The notes below the pieces were generated by a model, which had not been told where the DNA came from, searched no databases, and was given only the letters and a program-made list of their open reading frames with translations. DNA of 64,000 nucleotides from Agromyces soli (GTDB lineage Bacteria; Actinomycetota; Actinomycetes; Actinomycetales; Microbacteriaceae), in contig NZ_CP094533.1 of the NCBI RefSeq assembly GCF_022811605.1, positions 2,356,001 through 2,420,000 of the forward strand, read 5' to 3'. Below are positions 29,509 to 37,347 of this stretch, one piece after another (the first letter of the stretch is position 1; every line of letters begins with the position of its first letter). A program made the position numbers and the translations under genes.

Positions 29509-29679
29509 ATGGCGGCTATGAAGCCACGCACCGGAGACGGGCCGATGGAGGCTGTGAAAGAGGGGCGACTCATCATCGTGCGTGTGCCGCTCGAGGGCGG
29601 GGGACGTCTCGTGGTGTCGGTCAACGATGCCGAGGCGAAAGAGCTGTACGACGTGCTCGGGGGCGTAGTCAACGTCTGA
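29509..29679 (+). CDS. Small DUF3117 domain protein
   Basis: A 56-residue protein that I recognise as DUF3117 from the nearly invariant start MAAMKPRTGDGPMEAVKEG, the core VRVPLEGGGRLVVSV and the C-terminal helix AKELYDVLGGVV. Actinobacteria carry this short conserved protein and its role is unknown. A GAAAGGGG site precedes ATG 29509, an independent promoter is visible, and a strong terminator follows. It is thus a monocistronic, probably well-expressed small gene that length cut-offs easily miss. Confidence 0.88.
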   Translation: MAAMKPRTGDGPMEAVKEGRLIIVRVPLEGGGRLVVSVNDAEAKELYDVLGGVVNV

Positions 29680-29726
29680 GACGCGTCGAGCCGGGTGCCG
29701 ATGACGCCCGCGGCTCAGCGCCACGA

Positions 29727-29760
29727 GAGAGGCCCGAGCGCAGCAGCGCTCGGGCCTCTC
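29727..29760. terminator. Bidirectional terminator between DUF3117 and the O-methyltransferase
   Basis: A 15-bp perfect stem (gagaggcccgagcgc and its complement) with an agca loop between convergent genes. Confidence 0.8.
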
Positions 29761-29785
29761 GGCGTCCGGACGACCGGGCGGCGGG

Positions 29786-30418
29786 TCAGGAGCCGAGTCG
29801 GACGATCTGCAGCAGGCCGTCGCCGACCGGCGAGATGGCCGTCGCGACGGCGGCGGATGCCTCGAGCTCCGTGATGAGTGAACGGAATGCGCTCGCCGTC
29901 TCGTCCCGCTTCGCGGGGTCGGCCACGCGGCCGCGCCAGAGCGCGTGCGCCACGACGACGCTGCCGCCGGGCCGGGCGAGGCGGAGGCCGTGCTCGACGT
30001 ACTCGATCACCGACGCGGCGTCGGCGTCGACGAAGACGAGGTCGTAGGAGCTCTCGTTCATGCGGGGGAGCACCTCGCCCGCACGGCCCGTGATCAAGCG
30101 GATGCGGGCGGCCTGCACGCCGGCGTCTGCGAAGTGCTGGCGCGCGTGCTGCTGGTACTCGGTCTCGGTGTCGATCGAGGTGAGCATGGCGCCCCGGGCG
30201 TGCCGCAGCATCCACAGCCCCGAGACGCCCACGCCGGTGCCGAGTTCGATGATCGATTCGGCGCGGCTGGCGGCGGCGAGCAGGGCGAGCTGCGCACCGA
30301 CCGCGGGCGAGACCGGGTCGATGCCGAGCTCGAGGGACTGCTGCCGGGCGCGGGCGATCGCGTCGCTCTCGACGACGGCGTCGTCGGCGTACTTCCAGTT
30401 CAGGTCGTGTTCGGACAC
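29786..30418 (-). CDS. Class I SAM-dependent O-methyltransferase (Methyltransf_3 family)
   Basis: 210 residues with the catechol/caffeoyl-CoA-type Rossmann fold. SIIELGTGVGVSGLWML (motif I) binds SAM, SIDTETEYQQ is post-I, and YDLVFVDADAASV is the metal-site region. It resembles the mycobacterial Rv1220c protein, which lies near tatB in that genus too. The GTG start at 30418 follows gggag. It is transcribed away from tatB. Substrate unknown. Confidence 0.86.
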   Translation of the reverse strand: MSEHDLNWKYADDAVVESDAIARARQQSLELGIDPVSPAVGAQLALLAAASRAESIIELGTGVGVSGLWMLRHARGAMLTSIDTETEYQQHARQHFADAGVQAARIRLITGRAGEVLPRMNESSYDLVFVDADAASVIEYVEHGLRLARPGGSVVVAHALWRGRVADPAKRDETASAFRSLITELEASAAVATAISPVGDGLLQIVRLGS

Positions 30419-30492
30419 TTCCGGTCTCCCGCTCTCTCAACCCCCAAGGATAGGGGTGGCAGCGGGGTGCGCCAGGACGCCTCGCCGCCGAC

Positions 30493-30498
30493 TATCCT
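30493..30498 (+). promoter_or_regulatory. -10 box of a likely leaderless tatB transcript
   Basis: TATCCT is followed by 6 bases and then the GTG start at 30505. Confidence 0.5.
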
Positions 30499-30504
30499 GT
30501 ATGG

Positions 30505-30897
30505 GTGTTCGGTCTGACGTTCGAGAAACTCCTCATCATCGGGGTGATCGCCGTCTTCCTGCTCGGGCCCGAGCGACTGCCGCACTACGCGGCGCAGCTC
30601 GGCCGGCTCGTCCGTTCGCTCCGCGACCTCGCGAGCGGCGCGAAGGACCGCATGCGCGAGGAGATGGGCCCGGACTTCGACGACGTCGACTGGAAGAAGC
30701 TCGACCCGCGCCAGTACGACCCCCGCAGGATCATCCGCGAGGCGCTGAGCGACGTCGACCCCTTCGCCGATGAGTCGCCGAAGCCGGTCGTCGCCCGCGC
30801 CTCGGTCAACGAGAACTCCGCCTACCTGCAGCGCAAGCGCAAGCGGGAGGCCCTCGGCGCCGAGGAGACGGCGCCGTTCGACTCCGAGGCGACCTGA
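30505..30897 (+). CDS. tatB: Sec-independent protein translocase subunit TatB
   Basis: Component of the twin-arginine translocase that exports folded proteins. It has 130 residues with one N-terminal helix and the hinge LLIIGVIAVFLLGPERLPHY (the FGLTFEKL start and GPERLP are typical of TatB). An amphipathic helix rich in Arg/Asp and a charged tail follow. There is no tatC nearby, which is normal in Actinobacteria where tatAC and tatB are separated. The GTG start at 30505 lies directly downstream of a -10 box. Confidence 0.9.
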   Translation: MFGLTFEKLLIIGVIAVFLLGPERLPHYAAQLGRLVRSLRDLASGAKDRMREEMGPDFDDVDWKKLDPRQYDPRRIIREALSDVDPFADESPKPVVARASVNENSAYLQRKRKREALGAEETAPFDSEAT

Positions 30898-30927
30898 GCC
30901 GGGGCAGGATCGCACGACGACGACGAC

Positions 30928-30954
30928 GGCCGGCGCCGAGCGCGGCGCCGGGCC
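30928..30954. terminator. Possible bidirectional hairpin between tatB and the aldehyde dehydrogenase
   Basis: An imperfect GC stem around ggcgccgagcgcggcgcc lies between convergent genes. It has one bulge and no U-tract. Confidence 0.4.
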
Positions 30955-30963
30955 ATCCGTCCG

Positions 30964-32514
30964 TCAGCGGCGGCGCAGCGCCGCCAGCCCTCGGGCGAGC
31001 AGGAGCAGCAGCGGAGCCTGCTCGCGGTACTCGCTCGCCCAGCGGGGGAGCTGCAGCACTCCCGTCGTCGCCGAGATCGTGACCGGCTCCACGAAGCGCA
31101 GGAGCCCCTCGGGGCCGTTGCGGCGGCCGACGCCGGACTGCTTCTGCCCGCCCATCGGCGCGTCGACCGAGGCGAAGGTGCCGCGGTAGCCCTCGTTGAT
31201 GTTCACGCTGCCGGCCTCGAGCCGCTCGGCGACGCGCTGACCGCGCGCGACGGAGCCGGTGAAGATCGCGGCGTTCAGCCCGTACTCGCTCGCGTTGGCC
31301 GCCTGCACGGCCTCCTCCTCGCTGTCGACGAGGTAGAGCGAGGCGATGGCGCCGAAGGTCTCCTCGGCGTACACGCGCATCTCGGGGGTGACGCCGGTCA
31401 GCACGGTCGGCGAGAAGAACCACGGGCCGACGTCGGGGCGCGGCGTGCCGCCGACGAGGACGGTGGCCCCCTTCGCGACCGCGTCGTCGAGGTGGCCGGT
31501 GACGCGCTCGAGCTGCGCCGCCGAGGCGAGGGAGCCGAAGTCCGCGTCGAAGTCGAGCGCGGAGCCGAGCTTCGCGGCGGCCAGTTCGGCGACGAGCGCC
31601 TTCTGGAACGGGCCGGCGACCGCCCGGTGCACGTAGATGCGCTCGATCGAGACGCACAGCTGACCCATCGCCGAGAAGCAGGCGTGGGCCGCGTTGGCCG
31701 CGGCCCGCTCGGGGTCGACGTCGTCGAGCACGATGAGCGGGTTCTTGCCGCCGAGCTCGAGCGAGGCCCCGACGAGGCGGCGCCCGGCCTTCTCGGCGAT
31801 CTTGCGACCGGTGGCGGTGGACCCGGTGAAGCAGACGTAGTCGACCTCGTCGGTCAGCGCCTCGCCGACCTCGCCGGCGGGGCCCGCGACGACGGCCCAG
31901 AGCGCCTCCGGAACGCCGGCCTCGATGAAGGCGCGGCGGAGCGCCAGGATGGACAGGGCGCCCTGGTCGTCGGCCTTCTGCACGACGGCGCAGCCGGCGG
32001 CGAGCGCCGGTACGACGTCCATCGCGGCGAGGCTCAGCGCGTAGTTCCACGGGGTGATGACGCCGACGACGCCCTTCGAGCGGTAGCGCACCCGGGTCGT
32101 CGCGACCGTCGGGATGCCGCTGCGCCGGCGTCGCCCGCGCAGCACCCGTTGCGCGGCGAGCGCGTTGTAGCGGGTCACCGACGCCGCCTGGAAGATCTCC
32201 TCGAATCCCTGACCGCGCGTCTTGCCGCTCTCGAGCTGGATGAGGTCGAGCAGCAGCTCCCGTCGCTCGAGGAGGAGCTCGTGCGCACGGAGGAGCACGC
32301 GACGGCGGTGCGCGAAGCCCGCGCGGGCCCACGCGAGCTGGGCGAGCCGCGCGCGCGAGATCGCGTCGCGCACGTCGTCGGCGCTCGACTGCGGCAGTTC
32401 GTGGAGCGTTTCGCCGGTGGTCGGGGTGGGCACGGGGCGGGTGACGGAGCCCGAGGCGACCACATCGTCGTCGAGGCTCGCGTACAGGGCGTCGAAGGCC
32501 GTCTGCGCTGGCAT
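30964..32514 (-). CDS. gabD2: Succinate-semialdehyde dehydrogenase, GabD2-like
   Basis: NAD(P)-dependent aldehyde dehydrogenase, 516 residues. The catalytic Cys is C287 in AMGQLCVSIER and the general base is E253 in LELGGKNP. VGVITPWNY and FTGSTATGRKIAE bind the cofactor. The long C-terminal tail after GPEGLLRFVEP and the overall pattern resemble the mycobacterial GabD2 group. An upstream GTG (32520) is possible, but ATG 32514 lies exactly 6 bases after a TAGACT box, the same spacing as in many genes here. The gene diverges from the transporter-decarboxylase pair. Confidence 0.85.
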   Translation of the reverse strand: MPAQTAFDALYASLDDDVVASGSVTRPVPTPTTGETLHELPQSSADDVRDAISRARLAQLAWARAGFAHRRRVLLRAHELLLERRELLLDLIQLESGKTRGQGFEEIFQAASVTRYNALAAQRVLRGRRRRSGIPTVATTRVRYRSKGVVGVITPWNYALSLAAMDVVPALAAGCAVVQKADDQGALSILALRRAFIEAGVPEALWAVVAGPAGEVGEALTDEVDYVCFTGSTATGRKIAEKAGRRLVGASLELGGKNPLIVLDDVDPERAAANAAHACFSAMGQLCVSIERIYVHRAVAGPFQKALVAELAAAKLGSALDFDADFGSLASAAQLERVTGHLDDAVAKGATVLVGGTPRPDVGPWFFSPTVLTGVTPEMRVYAEETFGAIASLYLVDSEEEAVQAANASEYGLNAAIFTGSVARGQRVAERLEAGSVNINEGYRGTFASVDAPMGGQKQSGVGRRNGPEGLLRFVEPVTISATTGVLQLPRWASEYREQAPLLLLLARGLAALRRR

Positions 32515-32520
32515 GCGCAC

Positions 32521-32526
32521 AGTCTA
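32521..32526 (-). promoter_or_regulatory. -10 box of the aldehyde dehydrogenase gene
   Basis: TAGACT on the minus strand, 6 bases before ATG 32514. It helps choose that start over the GTG two codons earlier. Confidence 0.5.
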
Positions 32527-32558
32527 GGTCAACTGTCCCACTTCGAGCCCGGATGCCC

Positions 32559-32564
32559 TAGGCT
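32559..32564 (+). promoter_or_regulatory. -10 box of the transporter-decarboxylase transcript
   Basis: TAGGCT is followed by 6 bases and then ATG 32571. It lies 32 bases from the divergent -10 of the dehydrogenase gene, so the two transcripts share a very short promoter region. Confidence 0.5.
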
Positions 32565-32570
32565 GCCTCC

Positions 32571-33983
32571 ATGCCCGCACCGGAGCGAACGCTGTCGCGC
32601 GGTGTCGTCACCCGCTACGCGATCGGCTCGATCGGCACCGGCGGCTTCGCGACGCTGCCAGGACTCGTCCTCGTCTACTACCTGACCGACACCCTCGGCG
32701 TGGCCGCGCTCGCGGCCGGCGCCGTCGTCACCGCCGCCAAGGTCTGGGACGTCGTCATCGACCCCTGGATCGGCGGGCGCAGCGACCGTGCGCTCGCCAC
32801 GAGCGGCAGCAGGCGGCGCGGCATGCTGATCGGCGCGATCGGGCTGCCGATCGGCTTCGCGCTGACCTTCGCGGTCGTGCCGGGCCTCGGCCCCGTGGCA
32901 TCCGGGCTCTGGGTCTTCCTCGCCTTCCTCGCGACCGCGACGTTCTTCAGCCTCTTCCAGGTGCCGTACATCGCCCTGCCCGCCGAGCTCACCCGCGGCT
33001 ACGACGAACGCACGAGGCTGCTGACCTGGCGCGTCGTCGTGCTGACCATCGCGATCCTGCTCTTCGGCGCGGGCGGACCAGAACTGCGCGGCGCCTTCGG
33101 CGACGAGCACCTCGGCTATCTCGTGATGGCCGTCGTCGCCGGTCTCGCGATCGGCGCGGGCATGCTCGTGGCGACGACGATCGCACCGCGTCGGACGGTC
33201 CTCCCCGCGGCGGGCGCCCCGGCGCCGGGTCGCGCACCGGCCGGTTCCGCCGGCGGCGCGCTCGCCGGCTATCGGGAGGGCTTCGCCGCGCTCCGCCGCA
33301 GCGCCCCGTTCCGCGCCCTCCTCGGCGCCTTCGTGCTGCAGGGCCTCGCCACCGGGCTCATGCTCGCCGGAGCCCAGTTCGTCGCCACCTGGGTGCTCCG
33401 CGACGAACAGGCCGTCACGCTGCTCTTCGTCTCCCTCATCGCCCCCGCCGTGCTCGTGACCCCGCTCTGGCAGCTCGTCGCGAAGCGCATCGGCAAGGAG
33501 CGCGGCTTCGTCGCCGCGAGCGTGCTCTTCGCGCTCGCCGCGACGAGCATGGTCGCCCTCGTCTGGGCACCCGGAGCCTGGGTCTACGCACCCGTCGCCC
33601 TCGCGGGCGCCGCGTACGCCGGCATGCAGTCGCTCCCCATGGCGATGCTGCCGGACGTCATCTCGCACGACGCCCGCCGGAGCGGCCTCGACCGGGCCGG
33701 CAGCTTCGGCGGGGTGTGGACCGCGGGCGAGACGGCCGGCATGGCGCTCGGCGCGACCGTCCTCACCGTCGTGCTCGCCCTCACCGGCTATCTGGAGTCG
33801 ACCGCCGGGGTCACCGTGCAGCAGCCCGACTCCGCCGTCGCCGGCATCGCGATCGCGTTCAGCGTCGTGCCCGCCGTGCTCGTCGCCGCGAGCCTGATCT
33901 CGCTGCGCGGCTACCGGCTCCGGCGGGAGGACATCGACGACGCGGGCGCGGCGCTCGCCGGCGAGGAGAGGACCACCGCATGA
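32571..33983 (+). CDS. MFS transporter of the GPH (sugar:cation symporter) type
   Basis: 470 residues with about twelve helices. The N-terminal half carries YYLTDTLGVAALAAG, DPWIGGRSDRA (the DP-x-x-G-x-x-SDR loop of the GPH group) and a second YIALPAELT region. The C-terminal half shows a second repeat. The family usually moves glycosides, pentosides or hexuronides with Na+ or H+. Its stop overlaps the start of the decarboxylase gene (ATGA), so the two are translationally coupled. That pairing is unusual and makes an amino acid or amine substrate possible. Confidence 0.82.
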   Translation: MPAPERTLSRGVVTRYAIGSIGTGGFATLPGLVLVYYLTDTLGVAALAAGAVVTAAKVWDVVIDPWIGGRSDRALATSGSRRRGMLIGAIGLPIGFALTFAVVPGLGPVASGLWVFLAFLATATFFSLFQVPYIALPAELTRGYDERTRLLTWRVVVLTIAILLFGAGGPELRGAFGDEHLGYLVMAVVAGLAIGAGMLVATTIAPRRTVLPAAGAPAPGRAPAGSAGGALAGYREGFAALRRSAPFRALLGAFVLQGLATGLMLAGAQFVATWVLRDEQAVTLLFVSLIAPAVLVTPLWQLVAKRIGKERGFVAASVLFALAATSMVALVWAPGAWVYAPVALAGAAYAGMQSLPMAMLPDVISHDARRSGLDRAGSFGGVWTAGETAGMALGATVLTVVLALTGYLESTAGVTVQQPDSAVAGIAIAFSVVPAVLVAASLISLRGYRLRREDIDDAGAALAGEERTTA

Positions 33984-35512
33984 GCTTCCAGCAGGATCCC
34001 GCAGCGGTGCTCGCGCGCCTCGCCGTCCTCCGCGACCGCGACGCGCCGACCCACGGCGGGCGGGTGCTCTCGTACGTCTACGACTCCGGCCGGGCCGAGC
34101 TCGATGAGCTCGCCGCCGGCGCCGCCCGGCTCGTGCAGCCGGTCAACGGGCTCGACCCCACCACCTTCACCTCCGTCGCGGTCATGGAGCGCGAGCTCGT
34201 CGGCTTCGCCCGCGAGGCCTTCCACGGCGACGCCGACGTGGTCGGCTCGGCCACCTCCGGCGGCACCGAGAGCTGCCTGCTCGCGGTGAAGACCGCCCGC
34301 GACGTCTGGCGGGCGCGCGGCGGCACCGGGCGGCCCCGCCTCGTCGCCCCGTCGACGGTGCACGCCGCGTTCCACAAGGCCGCCGAGCTCTTCGACCTCG
34401 AGCTCGAGCTCGTCCCCGTGAGCGCCTACGACGGGCGCCCCGACCCCGCCGCCTTCGCCGAGCGGCTCGCGCCGGACGTGGCGCTCGCCGTCGTCAGCGC
34501 CCCCTCGTATCCGTTCGCCTCGCTCGACCCCGTCGCCGAGATCGCCGCGCTCGCCGAGGCGGCGGGCGTCGCCCTGCACGTCGACGCCTGCATCGGCGGG
34601 TTCGCGCTCGCCTTCTGGCCCGAGCCGCTCCCGGCGTGGGACTTCCGCGTCCCCGGCGTCACGAGCCTGTCGGCCGACCTGCACAAGTACGGCTACGCGC
34701 CGAAGGGCGCCTCGGTGCTGCTCACCCGCGGTCGCGACCGGCAACGGCACCAGTACTTCGCGACGACGGGATGGCCCGGCTACCCGGTCGTGAATCCGAC
34801 CCTCGCCGGCTCGAAGCCGGCCGGCCCGCTCGCCGCGGCCTGGGCGATCACGCAGACGCTCGGGCGCGCGGGCTTCGCCGAGCTGACCGCCGAGGCGGCC
34901 AGGGCGACGGCGGCGATCATCGACGCGGTGCACGGCATCCCGGGCCTGCGCATCGTCGGCGAGCCGATCGGGCCGCTGCTCGCGGTCGAATCCGACCTCG
35001 ACGCCGAACCCGAGCTGCGCGTCGACCCGCATCGCTGGGCCGACGCCGCGCTCGCCGCGGGCTGGCAGCTGCAGCTCCAGCCCGGTTTCGCCCAGCCCGG
35101 GGGAGCGGCGCTGCCGCGCACCGCGCACCTCACCGTCACCCCTGTGACCGAGCGGGTGCTGCCCGAGCTGCTGCCGGCGCTCGTCGGCGCGGCCGACGCG
35201 GTGCGCGGACTCCCGCCGATCGACGGTGCCGCGGTGCTCGGCGAGCTCCTCGCCGCCCGGCCCGAGCTGGCTGCGGCGCTCCTGCCGAGCGCCGACGGCG
35301 GCACCGGTGGAGAGGGGAGCGGAGCGCTCGAACTGGGCTCGGACCAGGCGGCCGGGTTGCTCGGCTCGCTTGGGTTGCTCGGTGGTGAGGAGCCGCTCGC
35401 GACGCGACTCGCGCCGGTGCTCGCCCTCGTCGAGGTGCTGCCGCGGCCGCTCACCGAGCGGTTGCTCGTGGAGCTGCTGGCTCGCGCGGTCGAGCCCGTC
35501 GAGGCATCCTGA
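33980..35512 (+). CDS. PLP-dependent decarboxylase/lyase (group II, MfnA/sphingosine-1-phosphate-lyase-like)
   Basis: 510-residue PLP enzyme. VGSATSGGTESCLLAVK is the cofactor phosphate loop, LHVDACIGGFAL contains the Asp that binds the pyridine N, and SADLHKYGYAPKGASVLL carries the Schiff-base lysine K236. The HKYG motif and the NPTLAGSKP loop fit the sphingosine-1-phosphate lyase/tyrosine decarboxylase (MfnA) branch rather than classic glutamate decarboxylase. A C-terminal extension of about 110 residues, rich in Leu, Gly and Ala, is predicted to be helical. It is coupled to the transporter gene and divergent from succinate-semialdehyde dehydrogenase. The true substrate is not decided by sequence. 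Confidence 0.83.
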   Translation: MSFQQDPAAVLARLAVLRDRDAPTHGGRVLSYVYDSGRAELDELAAGAARLVQPVNGLDPTTFTSVAVMERELVGFAREAFHGDADVVGSATSGGTESCLLAVKTARDVWRARGGTGRPRLVAPSTVHAAFHKAAELFDLELELVPVSAYDGRPDPAAFAERLAPDVALAVVSAPSYPFASLDPVAEIAALAEAAGVALHVDACIGGFALAFWPEPLPAWDFRVPGVTSLSADLHKYGYAPKGASVLLTRGRDRQRHQYFATTGWPGYPVVNPTLAGSKPAGPLAAAWAITQTLGRAGFAELTAEAARATAAIIDAVHGIPGLRIVGEPIGPLLAVESDLDAEPELRVDPHRWADAALAAGWQLQLQPGFAQPGGAALPRTAHLTVTPVTERVLPELLPALVGAADAVRGLPPIDGAAVLGELLAARPELAAALLPSADGGTGGEGSGALELGSDQAAGLLGSLGLLGGEEPLATRLAPVLALVEVLPRPLTERLLVELLARAVEPVEAS

Positions 35513-35526
35513 CTCCCACCCCCGGA

Positions 35527-35603
35527 CTTGCCCGACTTTCATGAAAGTCGGGCAACACCTGCTCTTCTCTCGACTTGCCCGACTTTCATGAAAGTCGGGC
35601 AAG
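35527..35603. repeat. Two copies of the 30-bp palindromic element between convergent genes
   Basis: Copies at 35527-35556 and 35574-35603, spaced 47 bases apart. The second copy is a perfect 30-bp palindrome centred on the base pair between cttt|catg-type arms, and the first lacks only the last match. The spacer ends in tctcga, as in the nadB cluster. Here it lies in noncoding DNA between the decarboxylase and mrp stops, where it may also end transcription from both sides. Confidence 0.93.
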
Positions 35604-35621
35604 TCGTGGATTTGCGGCGGG

Positions 35622-36842
35622 TCAGCGGAGCGAGACGTCGAGCCGCCGACCGGCGAGATTGCGCGGGCGGGCGGCGAGCTCGCCCGCGAGCTGCTCGATC
35701 GCGCGTGCGGCCGGGTCGTCGGGCGCGGCGTGCACGACCGGATCGCCCGCGTCGCCGCCCTCGCGAAGCGCCACCGAGAGCGGCACGCTCGCGAGCAGCG
35801 GCACCGGGGCGTCCTGCCCCTCGGAGAGCCGCCGGGCCACCTCGGCGCCGCCGCCGGAGCCGAACAGCTCCAGCACCGTGCCGTCCGGACCGGCGAGGCC
35901 GGCCATGTTCTCGACCACGCCGATCAGGCGCTGCCCGGTCTGCCTGGCGACGACCCCCGAGCGCTCGGCGACATCGGCCGCGGCCGGCTGCGGGGTCGTC
36001 ACGACGACGACCTCCGCGTTCGGCAGCAGCTGGCCGAGCGAGATGGCGATGTCGCCCGTTCCCGGCGGCAGATCCACGAGGAGCACGTCGAGATCGCCGA
36101 AGTACACGTCGGTGAGGAACTGCGAGAGCGTGCGGTGCAGCATCGGGCCGCGCCAGGCCACGGCGACCGAGGACGCGCGCTGACCGGGCTCCGTCGGCTC
36201 GATGAACATGCCGATCGAGATCGTCTTCACGCCGTGCGCGACGGGCGGCAGGATCATCTCGTCGACCCGCGTCGGCTTGGCCGGGGTGCCCTCGGCGTCG
36301 ACGAGACCGAGGAGCGCGGGGATGGAGAAGCCGTGCACATCGGCGTCGACGAGCCCCACTGCGAGGCCTCGCGCCGCGAGCGCGACGGCGAGGTTCGCGG
36401 TGATGGTCGACTTGCCGACCCCGCCCTTGCCGCTCGTGATCGCGATCACCCGGGTGAGCGTGCCCGGCCCGAACGGGTTGCCCCGTGGACGACCGGCGCG
36501 CAGCCGCTCGGTGAGCGCGTTCCGCTGGGCCGGGGTCATCACCGTGAGCTCGACGTCGGCGTTGCCCTCGCCGGCCACCGATTCGGCGGCGGCCCGTACG
36601 TCGCGTTCGATGCGATCGGATGCCGGGCAGCCCACGATCGTGAGCCGGACGACGACGCGGACCCGGCCCGACGCGTCGGCCGTCACCGACTCGATCATGT
36701 CGAGCTCGGGCAGCGGCCGGCGGATCTCCGGGTCGGTCACGCCGCCGAGCGCGGCGGAGACGCGACGCTCGAGCTCGGCGGGAGGCATCCCGATCCCGCC
36801 CGCGGACGCCGTGGCGCCCGAGGGGTCGTCAGGATGCGGCAT
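35622..36842 (-). CDS. mrp: Mrp/NBP35 family P-loop ATPase (Fe-S cluster carrier)
   Basis: Assembles or delivers Fe-S clusters. It has 406 residues. The N-terminal DUF59 (MIP18) domain at about 10-95 includes the TDPEIRRPLPELDM motif. The ATPase core carries the deviant Walker A SGKGGVGKST (residues 137-146, K139 and K144), LVDADVHGF and LLVDLPPGTGD. The C-terminal CPC-type cysteine pair of bacterial Mrp is not obvious in the visible sequence. The ATG at 36842 follows AGGAGG. It overlaps the upstream DUF1003 gene by 14 bases in a three-gene operon. Confidence 0.92.
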   Translation of the reverse strand: MPHPDDPSGATASAGGIGMPPAELERRVSAALGGVTDPEIRRPLPELDMIESVTADASGRVRVVVRLTIVGCPASDRIERDVRAAAESVAGEGNADVELTVMTPAQRNALTERLRAGRPRGNPFGPGTLTRVIAITSGKGGVGKSTITANLAVALAARGLAVGLVDADVHGFSIPALLGLVDAEGTPAKPTRVDEMILPPVAHGVKTISIGMFIEPTEPGQRASSVAVAWRGPMLHRTLSQFLTDVYFGDLDVLLVDLPPGTGDIAISLGQLLPNAEVVVVTTPQPAAADVAERSGVVARQTGQRLIGVVENMAGLAGPDGTVLELFGSGGGAEVARRLSEGQDAPVPLLASVPLSVALREGGDAGDPVVHAAPDDPAARAIEQLAGELAARPRNLAGRRLDVSLR

Positions 36843-37347
36843 GCTCCGCCTCCTCCTCGTCACGACGGTCGAGCTCGTCGAGGATCTGGCGGAGCTCCTG
36901 ACGGATGAACTCCTTCGAGGCGAGGTCCTTCACCGCGAGGCGGAGTGCGACGACCTCGCGCGCGAGGTACTCGGTGTCGGCGAGGTTGCGTTCGGCGCGC
37001 TGACGGTCCTGCTGGATCTGCACGCGGTCGCGGTCGTCCTGGCGGTTCTGCGCGAGCAGGATCAGGGGCGCCGCGTAGCTCGCCTGCAGCGACAGGATGA
37101 GCGTCAGCACCGTGAAGCCGAACGCCTGCGAGTCGAAGCGCCAGTCCTCCGGGGCGTAACTGTTCCACATCAGCCAGGCGACGCAGAACACCGTGAGACC
37201 GAGCAGGAACCACGGCGTGCCCATCGCCCGCGCCACCCACTCGGTGAAACGGCCGAAGCGGTCGCGATCGCCCGACAGTCGGAAGGGCGACGATCGCAGC
37301 ATGCCCTTCGGGGTCTCGAATCGCCGGTCGTCGTCAGCGCGTGCCAT
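36829..37347 (-). CDS. DUF1003 domain membrane protein
   Basis: 172 residues. Two hydrophobic helices (about 46-62, GTPWFLLGLTVFCVAWLMW, and about 72-96, FGFTVLTLILSLQASYAAPL) are followed by ILLAQNRQDDRDR and a long charged coiled coil ending in EEEAEHAAS. This is the DUF1003 pattern. Function is unknown. The start overlaps the CBS-protein gene by 14 bases and the end overlaps mrp by 14 bases, so the three are translated as one unit. Confidence 0.88.
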   Translation of the reverse strand: MARADDDRRFETPKGMLRSSPFRLSGDRDRFGRFTEWVARAMGTPWFLLGLTVFCVAWLMWNSYAPEDWRFDSQAFGFTVLTLILSLQASYAAPLILLAQNRQDDRDRVQIQQDRQRAERNLADTEYLAREVVALRLAVKDLASKEFIRQELRQILDELDRRDEEEAEHAAS

